Shown: piece by piece, positions 44,592 to 53,943 of the stretch
How positions within the stretch are numbered: the first letter of the stretch is position 1
Layout of the letters: each line of letters starts with the position of its first letter
Origin: Cellulomonas sp. WB94
Lineage (GTDB): Bacteria > Actinomycetota > Actinomycetes > Actinomycetales > Cellulomonadaceae
DNA: 64,000 bases
Assembly (NCBI RefSeq): GCF_003115775.1
Contig: NZ_QEES01000002.1
Location: forward strand, 1,612,001 to 1,676,000
Direction of reading: 5' to 3'
Notes under the pieces: generated by a model
Databases searched by the model: none
Seen by the model: only the letters and a program-made list of their open reading frames with translations
What the model was told of the DNA's origin: nothing
Translations under genes and position numbers: made by a program

Positions 44592-45959
44592 TCACGCAAC
44601 CTCCGACGGCCGCCCCAGCGCCTCGTCCAGCCGGTCCGCGATCCGCCGCTGCGCACCGTCCGCCGCGTGCTGGTAGTGCAGCGCAGCCCTTGAGCTCGCG
44701 TGCCCGGCCCGTTCCATCAGCTCCGGCAGTGTCGCACCGGTGGACGCGACGAACGTCATCGCCGCATGCCGCTGGTCGTGCCACGTCAGGTCGTCGCGGC
44801 CGATCGCGTGACGGGCCCGCGCGAACATCATGCTGCGGGAACCACCGGACAGTGGCTTGCCGGTCCTTGTGCCGAAGACGAGGGAGTCCGGGCCGAGAGG
44901 AGTGAACCGAGCCATGTGCTCGGTCAGCGCCGCAACCGCCACGGCCGGCAGGGCCACCGTGCGTCGCCCTGCCCGCGTCTTGGTTGAGGAGAACGCCCTG
45001 CCGGAACCCGTTCCCGGCCGAGCCAGCGACTGCTCCACGCGCAGCGTCCGTGCCTCCAGGTCGACGTGCCGGCGCTGCAGTGCAAACAACTCACCGGCCC
45101 GCAGCCCGCTGCAGAAGGCGACGATGACGGCCGCCCGGTACCGCTCGGGCATGGCGTCGGCGAGCGCCCAGATCTCGGCCGGTGTGGCGGTCCGGCGTTC
45201 GGTCCGGTCCTTGGAGTCGCGCTGGCTCGCGCCTTTCACCAGGCAGGGGTTGGCCGGGATGAGGCCGTCGGCCACGGCCTGGGCCATGCCGGTGTGCAGC
45301 AAACGATAGGCCTGCGCCGCCTCGGTCCGACCAGCGTTGCGGTCCTGCGGCCCGTCAGAGGTGACCACGCCGCCGGTTTCGGCCAGCCAGGCCTCCCGCA
45401 CCGCGGCAGGCATCCGGCCCGTCGGCGCGATGGGTGCGCCGTTCGCCGCCGCCCATCGGCGGATCGCGGCATTGACGCGCAGGGGGTTGTTCCGTGCCCG
45501 GTCCCACCGCGCGGTCGCGCGTCGGGTCGCGTCGGCCAAGACTGCGGAGTCCCACTCGCGCACGGCGGCGGGTGTGACAGACGCGAGGGTCTGGGCGCCG
45601 ATGTGCACGACGCGGGTCGCGCCGTTCGGCCGCTCGAGCGACAGCGGCGCGTCGATCACCGTGGCGAGCAGGCGCAGGTACAGCGCGCGGGTGCTGTCGG
45701 CGAGGTCGGCCCTCCCGGTGATCCAGTCCCGGAACCAGGGCCCGAGCTGCTCCTGGCCGCGGTAGGGGTCGTGCCACGTGCCGAGGGACATCCGCGAGGT
45801 CTCGTGGGCCAGGGCCGTGTCGGCCTCGACCTTGGTGGGGAAGGTCCCCAGCGTGCGGAGCGCGCCGTCGGGGCCGGTGTAGCGGGCCTGCCAGCTGCCC
45901 GAGGACAGGTGGCGGATGGAGCCGCTGGGGCGTCGGTGCGCTGTGCGGGGTCGGGTCAT
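44592..45959 (-). CDS. int: Tyrosine-type recombinase/integrase
   Basis: A 455-residue phage-type integrase. The N-terminus has an arm-binding-like domain (GSIRHLSSGSWQARYTGPDG). Catalytic residues: Arg in SGLRAGELFAL near residue 288, Lys in SSTKTRAGRRTVALP, HDQRH, the second His in AGHASSRAA and Tyr in ALHYQHA near residue 429. It integrates and excises the element at tRNA-Gly, whose 3' end lies 113 bp upstream of its start codon. Confidence 0.95.
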   Translation of the reverse strand: MTRPRTAHRRPSGSIRHLSSGSWQARYTGPDGALRTLGTFPTKVEADTALAHETSRMSLGTWHDPYRGQEQLGPWFRDWITGRADLADSTRALYLRLLATVIDAPLSLERPNGATRVVHIGAQTLASVTPAAVREWDSAVLADATRRATARWDRARNNPLRVNAAIRRWAAANGAPIAPTGRMPAAVREAWLAETGGVVTSDGPQDRNAGRTEAAQAYRLLHTGMAQAVADGLIPANPCLVKGASQRDSKDRTERRTATPAEIWALADAMPERYRAAVIVAFCSGLRAGELFALQRRHVDLEARTLRVEQSLARPGTGSGRAFSSTKTRAGRRTVALPAVAVAALTEHMARFTPLGPDSLVFGTRTGKPLSGGSRSMMFARARHAIGRDDLTWHDQRHAAMTFVASTGATLPELMERAGHASSRAALHYQHAADGAQRRIADRLDEALGRPSEVA

Positions 45960-45983
45960 GGTCGGGACCTCCCTGGGCGGAAG

Positions 45984-46003
45984 TTATGGCACGTTATGGC
46001 ACG
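45984..46003. repeat. Tandem arm-type repeats beside the integrase
   Basis: Two perfect tandem copies of TTATGGCACG, 10 bp each, 25-44 bp upstream of the integrase start. The same unit is found near the opposite att site at 32444-32469. Probably integrase-arm or Xis binding sites that also overlap the int promoter. Confidence 0.6.
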
Positions 46004-46071
46004 AGCCGACCTGACGAGGGTCCCAGAGGGGTCTGACGCTGACTTCGCAAGTCTCTGACCTGCGGAAACAC

Positions 46072-46145
46072 TGGAGCGGGTGACGAGAATCGAACTCGCG
46101 CTATCAGCTTGGGAAGCTGAAGTTCTGCCACTGAACTACACCCGC
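46072..46145 (-). tRNA. tRNA-Gly(CCC), with encoded CCA
   Basis: A full cloverleaf: acceptor GCGGGTG pairs with CACCCGC; D stem GTTC/GAAC; anticodon stem TCAGC/GCTGA with loop TTCCCAA (anticodon CCC, reads GGG); T stem with loop TTCGATT. Discriminator T and CCA are encoded. Its 3' half (46072-46117) is the attachment site of the element to the left. A -10-like TATGCT (46199-46194) precedes it. Confidence 0.93.
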
Positions 46146-46258
46146 ATGCCCTGCACCTGCGCTGCCCTGCACTGACCGGGCGACGCGCGGACCAGCATAC
46201 CTGGCCGGGCCCGGCGCCTCCACACTGCCCACAACCCGTGCCGCGCCGAGCTCGAGAG

Positions 46259-47230
46259 CTACCCGAGCCCGTCCACCCCGATCGTGAACGTCGCCGACCG
46301 CGACTCACCCGGCTCGAGCACGAACACGCCCGTCCCCGCCACGCCGGCGTCGTGCAGCGCGAAGCCGCCGTTGACGTTCGTGACCGGCTCGACCGCGAAG
46401 TAGGACCGGCCGCGCGGCACGTAGACGACGACGTGCTCGAACGCGTCGCCGGCGTCGAGGCGCACGTCGACGCCCTGCTCGGGGTAGTGGATGCGGACGG
46501 GTTCGCCGGGACGCCGCGCGGTGAGCACGTCGTCGACGAACGCGGACCCGAGCGGGCGCGGCGAGCGGTAGTCGGCGCGGACCGGGACGTCGCCCGCGGG
46601 GCCGACGGCGATCGCACGGTCGAGGGCGTAGGCGCGCTCGGCGGGGACCTGGAGGACGGCGTCGGGCCGGCCGGGCAGGAGGCGCCGCTGGAAGTACGGG
46701 TGGTGGCCGAAGCCCGCCGGGAACGGCTCGGAGTCGATGTTCTCGAGGGTCGTGGTGACGGCGAGGAAGCGGTCGGTCAGCGCGTAGCTGATGCGCGAGC
46801 GGAAGCGCCACGGGAAGTTCACGCCGGTGAGGTCCGTGGTGTCGAGCTCCAGGTCGACGCCGGACTCCGTGAGTCCGACCACGCACCAGTCGTACTGGAG
46901 GACCGCGCCGTGGATCGCCGTCGCGTCGGCCGCGGTGCGGGCCAGCTGCCATGTGCGGCCGCGGAACGTGAGCAAGCCGTCGCGGATCCGGTTGGACCAC
47001 GGGACGAGGGGGAAGCTGGCGCACTTCTCGGGGCGGCCGTAGCCGCTGGGTCGCGTCGGGCGCAGCAGGTCGAGCCACCGGCCGTCGACGAGGATGCGGC
47101 CGAACGCGATCGAGGCGCCCGTCGCGGGTAGCACGCCGAGCTCCCAGCCGGCGGAGCGCAGGGTGACGACGCGCGGGTCGTCGATGACAGGGGGCCGGAC
47201 CGCGGGGGCGCGGGTCGCCGTGGCGGTCAT
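46259..47230 (-). CDS. Aldose 1-epimerase family protein
   Basis: A 323-residue galactose-mutarotase-fold protein: KCASFPLVPWSNRIRDGLLT, the His in AIHGAV, the second His in PAGFGHHPYFQR, and the Glu in YFAVEPVTNVNGGF. It likely interconverts sugar anomers, which helps phosphorylases whose products and substrates are anomer-specific. Its ATG overlaps the GH94 stop (ATGA at 47230-47227), so it is translationally coupled. Confidence 0.85.
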   Translation of the reverse strand: MTATATRAPAVRPPVIDDPRVVTLRSAGWELGVLPATGASIAFGRILVDGRWLDLLRPTRPSGYGRPEKCASFPLVPWSNRIRDGLLTFRGRTWQLARTAADATAIHGAVLQYDWCVVGLTESGVDLELDTTDLTGVNFPWRFRSRISYALTDRFLAVTTTLENIDSEPFPAGFGHHPYFQRRLLPGRPDAVLQVPAERAYALDRAIAVGPAGDVPVRADYRSPRPLGSAFVDDVLTARRPGEPVRIHYPEQGVDVRLDAGDAFEHVVVYVPRGRSYFAVEPVTNVNGGFALHDAGVAGTGVFVLEPGESRSATFTIGVDGLG

Positions 47231-49626
47231 CCGAGCACCACGTCGACGACCGAGCCGTCCAGGAGGAGCGCGTCGGGGGCGAGGTCGCCGTCGACGGACG
47301 TCCCGTCGACGGTCATCATCGCGACGCCGCGCGACACGTGGTTCGGGTTGGTCACCCGGATCGTGATGTCGCGTCCGCGGAACCGTCTCTGCACCTCGAA
47401 GCCGTCCCAGGTCGTGGGGATCGCCGGGTCGATCTTGATCCCCTCGGGCTTGGGCCGGATGCCGAGGATGTGCTGGGTGACCGCGACGTACGTCCAGCTC
47501 GCGGTGCCCGTGAGCCACGGGTTGCGGGACTGGCCGAACCGCGGGGAAGCGGGACCGTGCGTGAACTGGCTGTAGACGTACGGCTCGACCTGGTGGGTCT
47601 CGGCGTCGTCCTCGTAGCGGGCCGGCAGGTACGCGCGGTAGTACTCGTACGCGCGGTCGCCGTGCCCGAGCATCGCCTCGGCGACGATCGCCCAGGAGTT
47701 CGCGTGGCAGAAGATGCCGCCGTTCTCCTTGAGCCCCGGCGGGAAGACGAGCAGCGACAGCCCGATGCCCTCGACCGCGTGGGTGTGCGGCGGGTCGCAC
47801 AGCGCGATGCCGTGCTCGGACGCGAGGTGCTCGTGGACCGAGTCCATGGCGAGGCGTGCGCGGGTCGGCCCGGCCGCACCGGAGATGACCGCCCAGACGT
47901 TCGGCTCGAGGTAGATGCGGCCCTCGTCGGCGTCCGACGAGCCGAGCGGGGTGCCGACGGCGGAGATGCCGCGGATGTACCAGGCGCCGTCCCACGCGCC
48001 GTCGATCGCGTCGAGGACCCCCGAGAGCTGCCCGACGCACCAGGCTGCGATCTCGCCCTGGTCGACGCGCGCCGCGAGCTCGCTGACCTGGCGCAGACCG
48101 TTGGCGAGCAGGAACGTCGAGAACAACGACTCGCCCTCGATGCCGAACTGGATGCAGTCGTTCCAGTCCGCCGCGAGACCCTGCACGAGCCCGTGCTTGC
48201 CGCGGTGCTCGAGGGAGAACCGGAGCGCCTGGACGAGGTGGCCGAGCACCGTGTCGTGACCGGCGTCCGCGTAGGGGAGCACCGAGTCGAGGTAGTCGAG
48301 CTCACCGGACTCGTGGACGAGCGCCGCGACCGACAGCGGCAGCCAGAGGGCGTCGTCGCTGCGGTACTGCTCGAGGGTCGGCGTCGGCTCCTTGCCGGGC
48401 GCGTGCGTCAGGGGCTTGATGAGCGGCAGCGCGCCGCCCTCGGCGGTCTGACCGGTGATCAGCAGGTCGAGGCGCTCGCGGGCCGCCTCGGGGATCGCGT
48501 GAACCACCGAGAGGATGTCCTGCGCCGTGTCGCGGAACCCGAGACCGTCGCGGTCGCCCGCCTCGATGAGGGACACGCCGCGCGACCAGTTGAACGTCAT
48601 GTGCGTCTGGTAGGCGTGCCAGACGTTGACCATCGAGTCGAGCTGCGGGTCCGGCGTGCGGACCTGGAGGGGTGCGAGGCGGTCGGCCCACCCGGTGCGG
48701 ATCGCCTCGAGCTCGGCGGCGAGGCGCTCCGGACGCGCGTACTCGGCGACGGCCTCGCGGCCGGGACGCACGGTCTCGGTGCCGTCGGTCCACGGCGCGT
48801 CCGGCGAGCCGACCCCGAGCGTGAACACGACCTGGCGGGACTCGCCGGGCGCGAGCTCGATGCGCGCGTGCAGGGACGCGCACGCGTTGTCGCCGACGGT
48901 CTCGCTGCCTGAGCACTCGCCGCGCTCGACCGCGAGGGGGGCCGACTGGGTCCGGTACGGGCCGAGGAACACGTCCCGGTCCGTGTCGAACGACGCCACC
49001 TCGGCGCCCGTGAGCGTGAACCAGCACTCGCTGAACGCGTCACGGGTCGAGTTGCGGCGGTGGATGAACCCGTCATGGTAGGTCGCCTCGACGACGTACT
49101 GGCTGTACTGCAGGTTCTCGAGGTCCTGGCGGTAGCTCCACTCGTTGGCGAGCTCGGCGTAGGAGAACACCGACAGCGTGCGCGGGGTGGGGCCCGGGTT
49201 GGTGATGGTCAGGGCCCAGTGCTCGAACGCCTGGCCCTCCGGCACGAACATCGTCAGCTCGGAGTCGATGCCCGCGTACGACGCGTCGAACACCGAGTAG
49301 CCGAGGCCGTGCCGGACCTCCGCCCGATAGGCGTCGGGACCGTCGAGCGGCTTGCCGACCGGCTGCCACGTCGCCGACCAGTAGTCGCCGGTCTCGTCGT
49401 CGCGCAGGTAGACGAACCGGCCCGGCTCGTCCTGCGGGACGCCGTTGAAGCGCATCCGCAGGAGCCTGCCGGTGCCCCCCGACCGGAAGAAGCTGTACCC
49501 GCCGCCGTTCTGCGTGACGATCCCGCCGTACAGCCGCGACCCGAGGTAGTTGCTCCACGACCGGGGGGTGTCCGGGCGTGTGATCACGTACTCGCGCGCA
49601 GCGTCGTCGAAATGTCCGTACCGCAT
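47227..49626 (-). CDS. GH94 disaccharide phosphorylase, chitobiose-phosphorylase-like
   Basis: A 799-residue GH94 enzyme starting [20 protein letters not shown]. The general-acid Asp is in LAADWNDCIQF near residue 489. Segments such as FVYLRDDETGDYWSATWQPV and GFRDTAQDILSVVHAIPEAA look more like N,N'-diacetylchitobiose phosphorylase than the cellobiose enzyme beside it, but substrate is not proven. It would split a beta-linked disaccharide with phosphate to a sugar-1-phosphate. It lies 38 bp after cbp. Confidence 0.82.
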   Translation of the reverse strand: MRYGHFDDAAREYVITRPDTPRSWSNYLGSRLYGGIVTQNGGGYSFFRSGGTGRLLRMRFNGVPQDEPGRFVYLRDDETGDYWSATWQPVGKPLDGPDAYRAEVRHGLGYSVFDASYAGIDSELTMFVPEGQAFEHWALTITNPGPTPRTLSVFSYAELANEWSYRQDLENLQYSQYVVEATYHDGFIHRRNSTRDAFSECWFTLTGAEVASFDTDRDVFLGPYRTQSAPLAVERGECSGSETVGDNACASLHARIELAPGESRQVVFTLGVGSPDAPWTDGTETVRPGREAVAEYARPERLAAELEAIRTGWADRLAPLQVRTPDPQLDSMVNVWHAYQTHMTFNWSRGVSLIEAGDRDGLGFRDTAQDILSVVHAIPEAARERLDLLITGQTAEGGALPLIKPLTHAPGKEPTPTLEQYRSDDALWLPLSVAALVHESGELDYLDSVLPYADAGHDTVLGHLVQALRFSLEHRGKHGLVQGLAADWNDCIQFGIEGESLFSTFLLANGLRQVSELAARVDQGEIAAWCVGQLSGVLDAIDGAWDGAWYIRGISAVGTPLGSSDADEGRIYLEPNVWAVISGAAGPTRARLAMDSVHEHLASEHGIALCDPPHTHAVEGIGLSLLVFPPGLKENGGIFCHANSWAIVAEAMLGHGDRAYEYYRAYLPARYEDDAETHQVEPYVYSQFTHGPASPRFGQSRNPWLTGTASWTYVAVTQHILGIRPKPEGIKIDPAIPTTWDGFEVQRRFRGRDITIRVTNPNHVSRGVAMMTVDGTSVDGDLAPDALLLDGSVVDVVLG

Positions 49627-49664
49627 CCTGGCGTGCCCTCCTGCCGTGCCGCCCGACCCGAGGG

Positions 49665-52154
49665 TCAGACGGTGACCTCGACCGTGACCGTCGAGCCGGC
49701 AGGCGCGTACGGGACCGTGTTGCCCACGATCGGGGTGCCGTCGACGACGAGCGAGCCTCGAGCCCCGGGCGTGCCGGAGTTCGTGACGGTGATCTCGTAC
49801 GTGGCACCCCGCGCGGAGCGGGTCACGGTGAACTGCGGGACCTCGGGGCCGATCTGCGGGTCGATGATCAGGCCGTCGTACCCGGGGCGGACCCCGAGCA
49901 GGTACTGGCTGACCGCGACGAAGTTCCACGCGGCCGTGCCGGTGAGCCAGGAGTTCTTGGCCTCACCGTGCCGGACGGCCTGCTTGCCCGCGATCATCTG
50001 CGCGTACACGTACGGCTCGAGCTTGTGGACGTCGGAGATGTCCTCGCGGTACGCCGGCGTGATGCGCTTGTAGTAGTCGAACGCGCGCGCGCCGTTGCCG
50101 ACGACCGTCTCGCCGATGATGACCCAGGGGTTGTTGTGGCAGAAGATGCCACCGTTCTCCTTGTACCCGGGCGGGTACGTGGAGACCTCGCCGAGCTCGA
50201 TCTGGTAGCTCGTGTACGCGGGGTACTGGAGCACCATGCCGTGGTCGGTCGCGAGCAGCTCGTTGACCGAGGTCAGGGCGCGCTGGGCGACGGACGGGCC
50301 GCCGTCAGCCGGGGTCTCGGTGCCGATCCCGGCCATGACCGCGAAGCCCTGCGGCTCGATCCAGATCTTGCCCTCGGGCTTCTCGTCGGTCCCGATCTTG
50401 TTGCCGTAGAAGTCGTAGGCGCGCAGGAACCACTCGCCGTCCCAGCCGTGGCTGAGCACCGTGGCCCGCATGTCCTCGACGGCCTGACGGGCCTTGGCGG
50501 CGACGTCGTGCAGCCCGCGACGCTCGGCCAGCTCGGCGTACTCCGGCCCGGCGTAGACGAACTGCGCGGCGATGAACACCGACTCGGCGACGCCGCCGGC
50601 CTGGTTCTCGGTCGTCTGGAAGGACTCGCCCGGCTCGGTCGAGAAGCAGTTGAGGTTGAGGCAGTCGTTCCAGTCGGCGCGCCCGATGAGCGGCAGGCCG
50701 TGCGGACCGAGGTTGTCGACCGTGAAGTTGAACGAGCGGGTCAGGTGCTCGAACAGGGTGTCCGCGAGCGACTCGTCGTTGTCGAACGGGACGCTCTCGT
50801 CGAGGATCCCGAAGTCACCGGTCTCCTTGACGTAGGCGGCCACGCCGAGCACGAGCCACAGCGGGTCGTCGTTGAAGCCCGAGCCGATGTCGTTGTTCCC
50901 GCGCTTCGTGAGCGGCTGGTACTGGTGGTACGCCGACCCGTCGGGGAACTGCGTCGCGGCGATGTCGAGGATGCGCTCGCGGGCGCGCTCGGGGATGAGG
51001 TGGACGAACCCGAGGAGGTCCTGGTTGGAGTCGCGAAAGCCCATCCCGCGGCCGATCCCGGTCTCGAAGAACGACGCCGACCGGGACATGTTGAACGTGA
51101 CCATGCACTGGTACTGGTTCCAGATGTTGACCATCCGGTCCAGCTTGTCGTCGGTGCTCGTCACCGTGTAGGTCGAGAGCAGGTTGGTCCAGTACGTGCG
51201 GAGCGCCTCGAAGGCGGCGTCCGTCTGCTCGTTGGTCGCGAAGCGGCTGAGCAGCTCGTGGGCGCGGGTCTTGTTGACGACCTGCAGCGCCTCGATGCCG
51301 GCGGCCTCGTCGGCCGGGGCCCACTTCTCGTCCTGGGGGTTCTCGATGTAGCCGAGCACGTACGTGTAGCTCGTGGACTCGCCGGGCTCGAGGGTGATCT
51401 CGAGGGAGTGCGAGCCGATCGGGTACCAGCCCGACGCGACCGAGTTGGCCGAGACACCGGCGCGCGGCACGGCGGCCTCGCCGAGCCCGTTGTAGGCGCC
51501 GACGAACGTGTCGCGGTCCGTGTCGAAGCCCGCGGCGTGCGCGTTGACCCCGTACACGGCGTAGTGGTCGCGGCGCTCGCGGTACTCGGTCTTGTGGTAG
51601 ATCGCCGAGCCGTACGGCCCGTCGTTCTCGATCTCGACCTCGCCGATGGACAGGTTGCGCTGGTAGTTCGTCTGGTCGTCCTGGGCGTTCCACAGGCAGA
51701 ACTCGACGAACGAGAAGAGCGTGACCGTCTTCGTCGCGTCGGACGTGTTGGTGAGCGTGACCTTCTGGATCTCGGCCGTCTCGCCGATCGGCACGAAGAA
51801 CAGCGTGTCGACGGACAGGCCGCCGCGCTCTCCGGTGATGTGCGTGTACCCGAGGCCGTGGCGGCACTCGAAGTGGTCGAGGTCGGCCTTGATCGGCAGC
51901 CACGACGGGGTCCACACGTCGCCGCCGTCGTTCACGTAGAAGTACCGGCCGCCGGCGTCGGCCGGGATGTTGTTGTAGCGGTAGCGCGTGAGCCTGCGCA
52001 TCTTGGCGTCGCGGTAGAACGAGTACCCGCCGGCCTGGTGGGAGATGAGCGAGAAGAACTGCTCCGACCCGAGGTAGTTGATCCAGGGGTACGGGGTGTG
52101 CGGCGTCGTGATGACGTACTCGCGCGTCTCGTCGTCGAAATGGCCGTAACGCAT
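49665..52154 (-). CDS. cbp: Cellobiose phosphorylase (GH94)
   Basis: An 829-residue enzyme, the normal length for cellobiose phosphorylase (EC 2.4.1.20): cellobiose + phosphate gives alpha-glucose-1-phosphate + glucose. The general-acid Asp is in [15 protein letters not shown] near residue 491; [20 protein letters not shown] and [19 protein letters not shown] are hallmark stretches. The sequence agrees over long spans with my memory of the Cellulomonas enzyme. ATG 52154 follows GAGAGGCG. A GGGAGCGCTCCC palindrome lies ~100 bp upstream. Cytoplasmic; no signal peptide. First gene of a three-gene operon. Confidence 0.95.
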   Translation of the reverse strand: MRYGHFDDETREYVITTPHTPYPWINYLGSEQFFSLISHQAGGYSFYRDAKMRRLTRYRYNNIPADAGGRYFYVNDGGDVWTPSWLPIKADLDHFECRHGLGYTHITGERGGLSVDTLFFVPIGETAEIQKVTLTNTSDATKTVTLFSFVEFCLWNAQDDQTNYQRNLSIGEVEIENDGPYGSAIYHKTEYRERRDHYAVYGVNAHAAGFDTDRDTFVGAYNGLGEAAVPRAGVSANSVASGWYPIGSHSLEITLEPGESTSYTYVLGYIENPQDEKWAPADEAAGIEALQVVNKTRAHELLSRFATNEQTDAAFEALRTYWTNLLSTYTVTSTDDKLDRMVNIWNQYQCMVTFNMSRSASFFETGIGRGMGFRDSNQDLLGFVHLIPERARERILDIAATQFPDGSAYHQYQPLTKRGNNDIGSGFNDDPLWLVLGVAAYVKETGDFGILDESVPFDNDESLADTLFEHLTRSFNFTVDNLGPHGLPLIGRADWNDCLNLNCFSTEPGESFQTTENQAGGVAESVFIAAQFVYAGPEYAELAERRGLHDVAAKARQAVEDMRATVLSHGWDGEWFLRAYDFYGNKIGTDEKPEGKIWIEPQGFAVMAGIGTETPADGGPSVAQRALTSVNELLATDHGMVLQYPAYTSYQIELGEVSTYPPGYKENGGIFCHNNPWVIIGETVVGNGARAFDYYKRITPAYREDISDVHKLEPYVYAQMIAGKQAVRHGEAKNSWLTGTAAWNFVAVSQYLLGVRPGYDGLIIDPQIGPEVPQFTVTRSARGATYEITVTNSGTPGARGSLVVDGTPIVGNTVPYAPAGSTVTVEVTV

Positions 52155-52252
52155 GGTTGCGCCTCTCAGGTGCTCAGAAGTTCCACGCATGGGTCCCGTC
52201 GGCATCTGCGTCTGCGCTGCAGCCATCCGTGACCGACGTGCAGTCGGTGCAA

Positions 52253-52264
52253 GGGAGCGCTCCC
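52253..52264 (-). promoter_or_regulatory. CebR/CelR-type operator upstream of cbp
   Basis: GGGAGCGCTCCC is a perfect 12-bp palindrome. It matches the core of the TGGGAGCGCTCCCA box bound by the LacI-family cellobiose regulator CebR/CelR in actinobacteria. On the - strand a TATGCT -10 (52287-52282) lies just upstream, placing the operator a little downstream of transcription start, a roadblock position. Cellobiose would be the expected inducer. Confidence 0.75.
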
Positions 52265-52394
52265 ATGCGATCCCTGGCTAGAGCATAGCCGCACACCTCT
52301 CCCGATGAAACGCTTCGACGACGGACCCCTCGACAGCCGACGCGATCCTCGTCCTGCCCTCACCAGCGGGCTGTGGTGGAGACGCAGTGCGTCG

Positions 52395-53312
52395 CTAGCG
52401 CCTCGTCCGACGACGCGCCCGGGCCCGGCGGACCGGCTGGGCCCGCTGCCTGCCGGTGCGACGCGCCTGGGTGGCAGTCGGCGGGTCGGGCGCGAGGGTC
52501 GGGCGGCGCTCGATGAACCGCGCGTGGGCCGGTGTGCCCGGCGTCGGCAGGTACCGGAGGACGACGAGCTGCTGGGCCAGGGCCCACAGGTTCGACACGA
52601 GCCAGTACGTGAGGACCCCCAGCGGGAGCCACAGCCCGGAGAGCACCAGCATCACCGGTGCGAGGTTCACCATGACGCGCGAGACCGTCGCCGTGGGGTC
52701 GCCGGGATCCTGCAGCGGCGTGTTCAACCGGTGCTGCCGGCGCTGCGTGGCGAGAGTCGCGAGCGCCGCGGCGACCACGACCACGACCGCGACGACGTGC
52801 CCGGAACCGGTGTGAGCCGTCAGGACCGTGTCCGCGAGGCGAGCCCCGAGCAGGGTGGCGCTGTTCGCCTGGTCGACCAGCGTCTGCTCGAGCTGTCCGA
52901 TCCCGTGGTCCTGCGACACCGAGCGCAGGACGCGGAAGAGCGCGTAGAAGATCGGCGCCTGGAGCAGCATCGGCAGGCAGCCGAGCAACCCGGCGCCGTG
53001 CTCCCGACGGAGGGCCGCCGACTCCTCCGCCATGCTGCGACGGCTCTCCGCGTCGGTCCGGCCCCGGTAGCGGGCCTGCAGCGCGCGCAGCTGCGGTGCC
53101 ATCGCGGCCGTGGCGCGCGCCGCCCGGACCTGACGCAGGGTCAGCGGGACGAGGACGAGGCGGATCGCGATCACGAGCAGCGCCACGGCGGCGAACCACG
53201 TGGCGCCCTGGGTCGGTGCCAGGCCGACGAGCCCCAGCAGCTGGACGGCGTGCAGCAGGACCCAGGTGATCGAGGTCTGGACGGGCTCCATCACGGCGTC
53301 GACGGCGTTCAT
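52395..53312 (-). CDS. YidC/Oxa1-family membrane insertase (paralogue)
   Basis: A 305-residue YidC/Oxa1 protein: VALLVIAIRLVLVPLTLRQV with the hydrophilic-groove arginine, LGCLPMLLQAPIFYALFRVL and VLTYWLVSNLWALAQQLVVL. The C-tail is very basic (RARARRRTRR), as in insertases that touch the ribosome. It is not in the rpmH-rnpA-yidC cluster, so it is likely a second copy. The frame is open further upstream; ATG 53312 is chosen by family length. Confidence 0.85.
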   Translation of the reverse strand: MNAVDAVMEPVQTSITWVLLHAVQLLGLVGLAPTQGATWFAAVALLVIAIRLVLVPLTLRQVRAARATAAMAPQLRALQARYRGRTDAESRRSMAEESAALRREHGAGLLGCLPMLLQAPIFYALFRVLRSVSQDHGIGQLEQTLVDQANSATLLGARLADTVLTAHTGSGHVVAVVVVVAAALATLATQRRQHRLNTPLQDPGDPTATVSRVMVNLAPVMLVLSGLWLPLGVLTYWLVSNLWALAQQLVVLRYLPTPGTPAHARFIERRPTLAPDPPTATQARRTGRQRAQPVRRARARRRTRR

Positions 53313-53521
53313 CGGCGCACCGGCCTCGACGTGGCGCGCGGGGTGAGCAGGGCCGGCGCGGTGGGTGAGGCGGGCAGTGTCGGTGAGGCGGTCATGGCAG
53401 GTCGGGTGAGCAGGGTCACGGAGGTCTCCCGGGCAGGCGTCGAGGCGTGCTTGACGGCCGACAGTCCCTGTCTGGGGGAGGCGTGGCGGGCTCTCCGGTG
53501 CTGCGACGACGATGCCGCGGC

Positions 53522-53842
53522 TCAGCGCAGGGACGGCCTCGCGCCGGGCGCTCGCGGTTGCGGCTTGCCGGGGATGTTCGGGTCGCCGACCCACGCGATG
53601 AGGGTGGACCGGTACCGCTCGGCGACGGGCCCGAGCGGGCCGACGGTCGCGAACGCGGGGCTGAAGCCGTGCCGGAGCAGCAGGCACACGGCAGCGGTGG
53701 CGACGATCGCCAGCACCGTCGGGAGCAGGAGACCGTCCGGGTGACCGCTCAGGCCGGTCGTCGCGCACCAGAGCAGACCGACCAGCGCCCAGGTCGTCAC
53801 GGCGGCGCGCAGCCAGCGCCGACCGAGACCCGGGAGTGCCAT
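53522..53842 (-). CDS. Small membrane protein upstream of the YidC paralogue (DUF6412-like)
   Basis: A 106-residue protein with two membrane helices (VTTWALVGLLWCATTGL and PTVLAIVATAAVCLLLRH) and a tail VGDPNIPGKPQPRAPGARPS. This tail and the neighbouring YidC gene fit small actinobacterial proteins I recall as DUF6412; the name is tentative. About 210 bp of repetitive GC-rich DNA separates it from the insertase gene. Confidence 0.6.
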   Translation of the reverse strand: MALPGLGRRWLRAAVTTWALVGLLWCATTGLSGHPDGLLLPTVLAIVATAAVCLLLRHGFSPAFATVGPLGPVAERYRSTLIAWVGDPNIPGKPQPRAPGARPSLR

Positions 53843-53909
53843 GACGCCACCCTAGCGAGCCGACCCCGGCACCGTCTTTGACTCTGCGTCGGCGCAGGCG
53901 CTAACGTCC

Positions 53910-53928
53910 CGTTGACACAGTGTCAACG
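53910..53928. promoter_or_regulatory. Palindromic operator of the TetR gene
   Basis: CGTTGACAC and GTGTCAACG are perfect 9-bp arms around one central A. TTGACA inside the left arm is a consensus -35. The dyad lies 15 bp before GTG 53944 and in the divergent gap with the small membrane gene, so TetR could repress itself and perhaps both directions. Confidence 0.65.
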
Positions 53929-53943
53929 GAGCGGGGGTGTGCG

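Larger units (their letters stand above)
32296..46117. mobile_element. Integrative (probably mobilizable) element in tRNA-Gly, about 13.8 kb
   Basis: Bounded by the 46-bp att repeats. Contents from right to left: tyrosine integrase, DUF2199 pseudogene, small unknown gene, zinc-ribbon/HEPN-like gene, Fic gene, relaxase, Xis-like gene, MNT and HEPN genes, HNH-like gene, membrane protein gene, IS1380 element. A MobF relaxase is present but no FtsK/TraB, VirB4 or replication initiator, so it probably borrows another element's transfer machinery. Local GC drops near 35500-35660, consistent with foreign cargo. Confidence 0.8.

Noticed and set aside
46204-46215. GCCGGGCCCGGC as a terminator after the epimerase gene
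   Set aside because: It is a perfect palindrome with no loop, so it cannot form a normal hairpin at that size.
53313-53521. Possible gene between the YidC paralogue and the small membrane gene
   Set aside because: The sequence is made of short GGTGAG/GGGTGAGCAGGG repeats; no frame has a start with ribosome site or protein-like composition.
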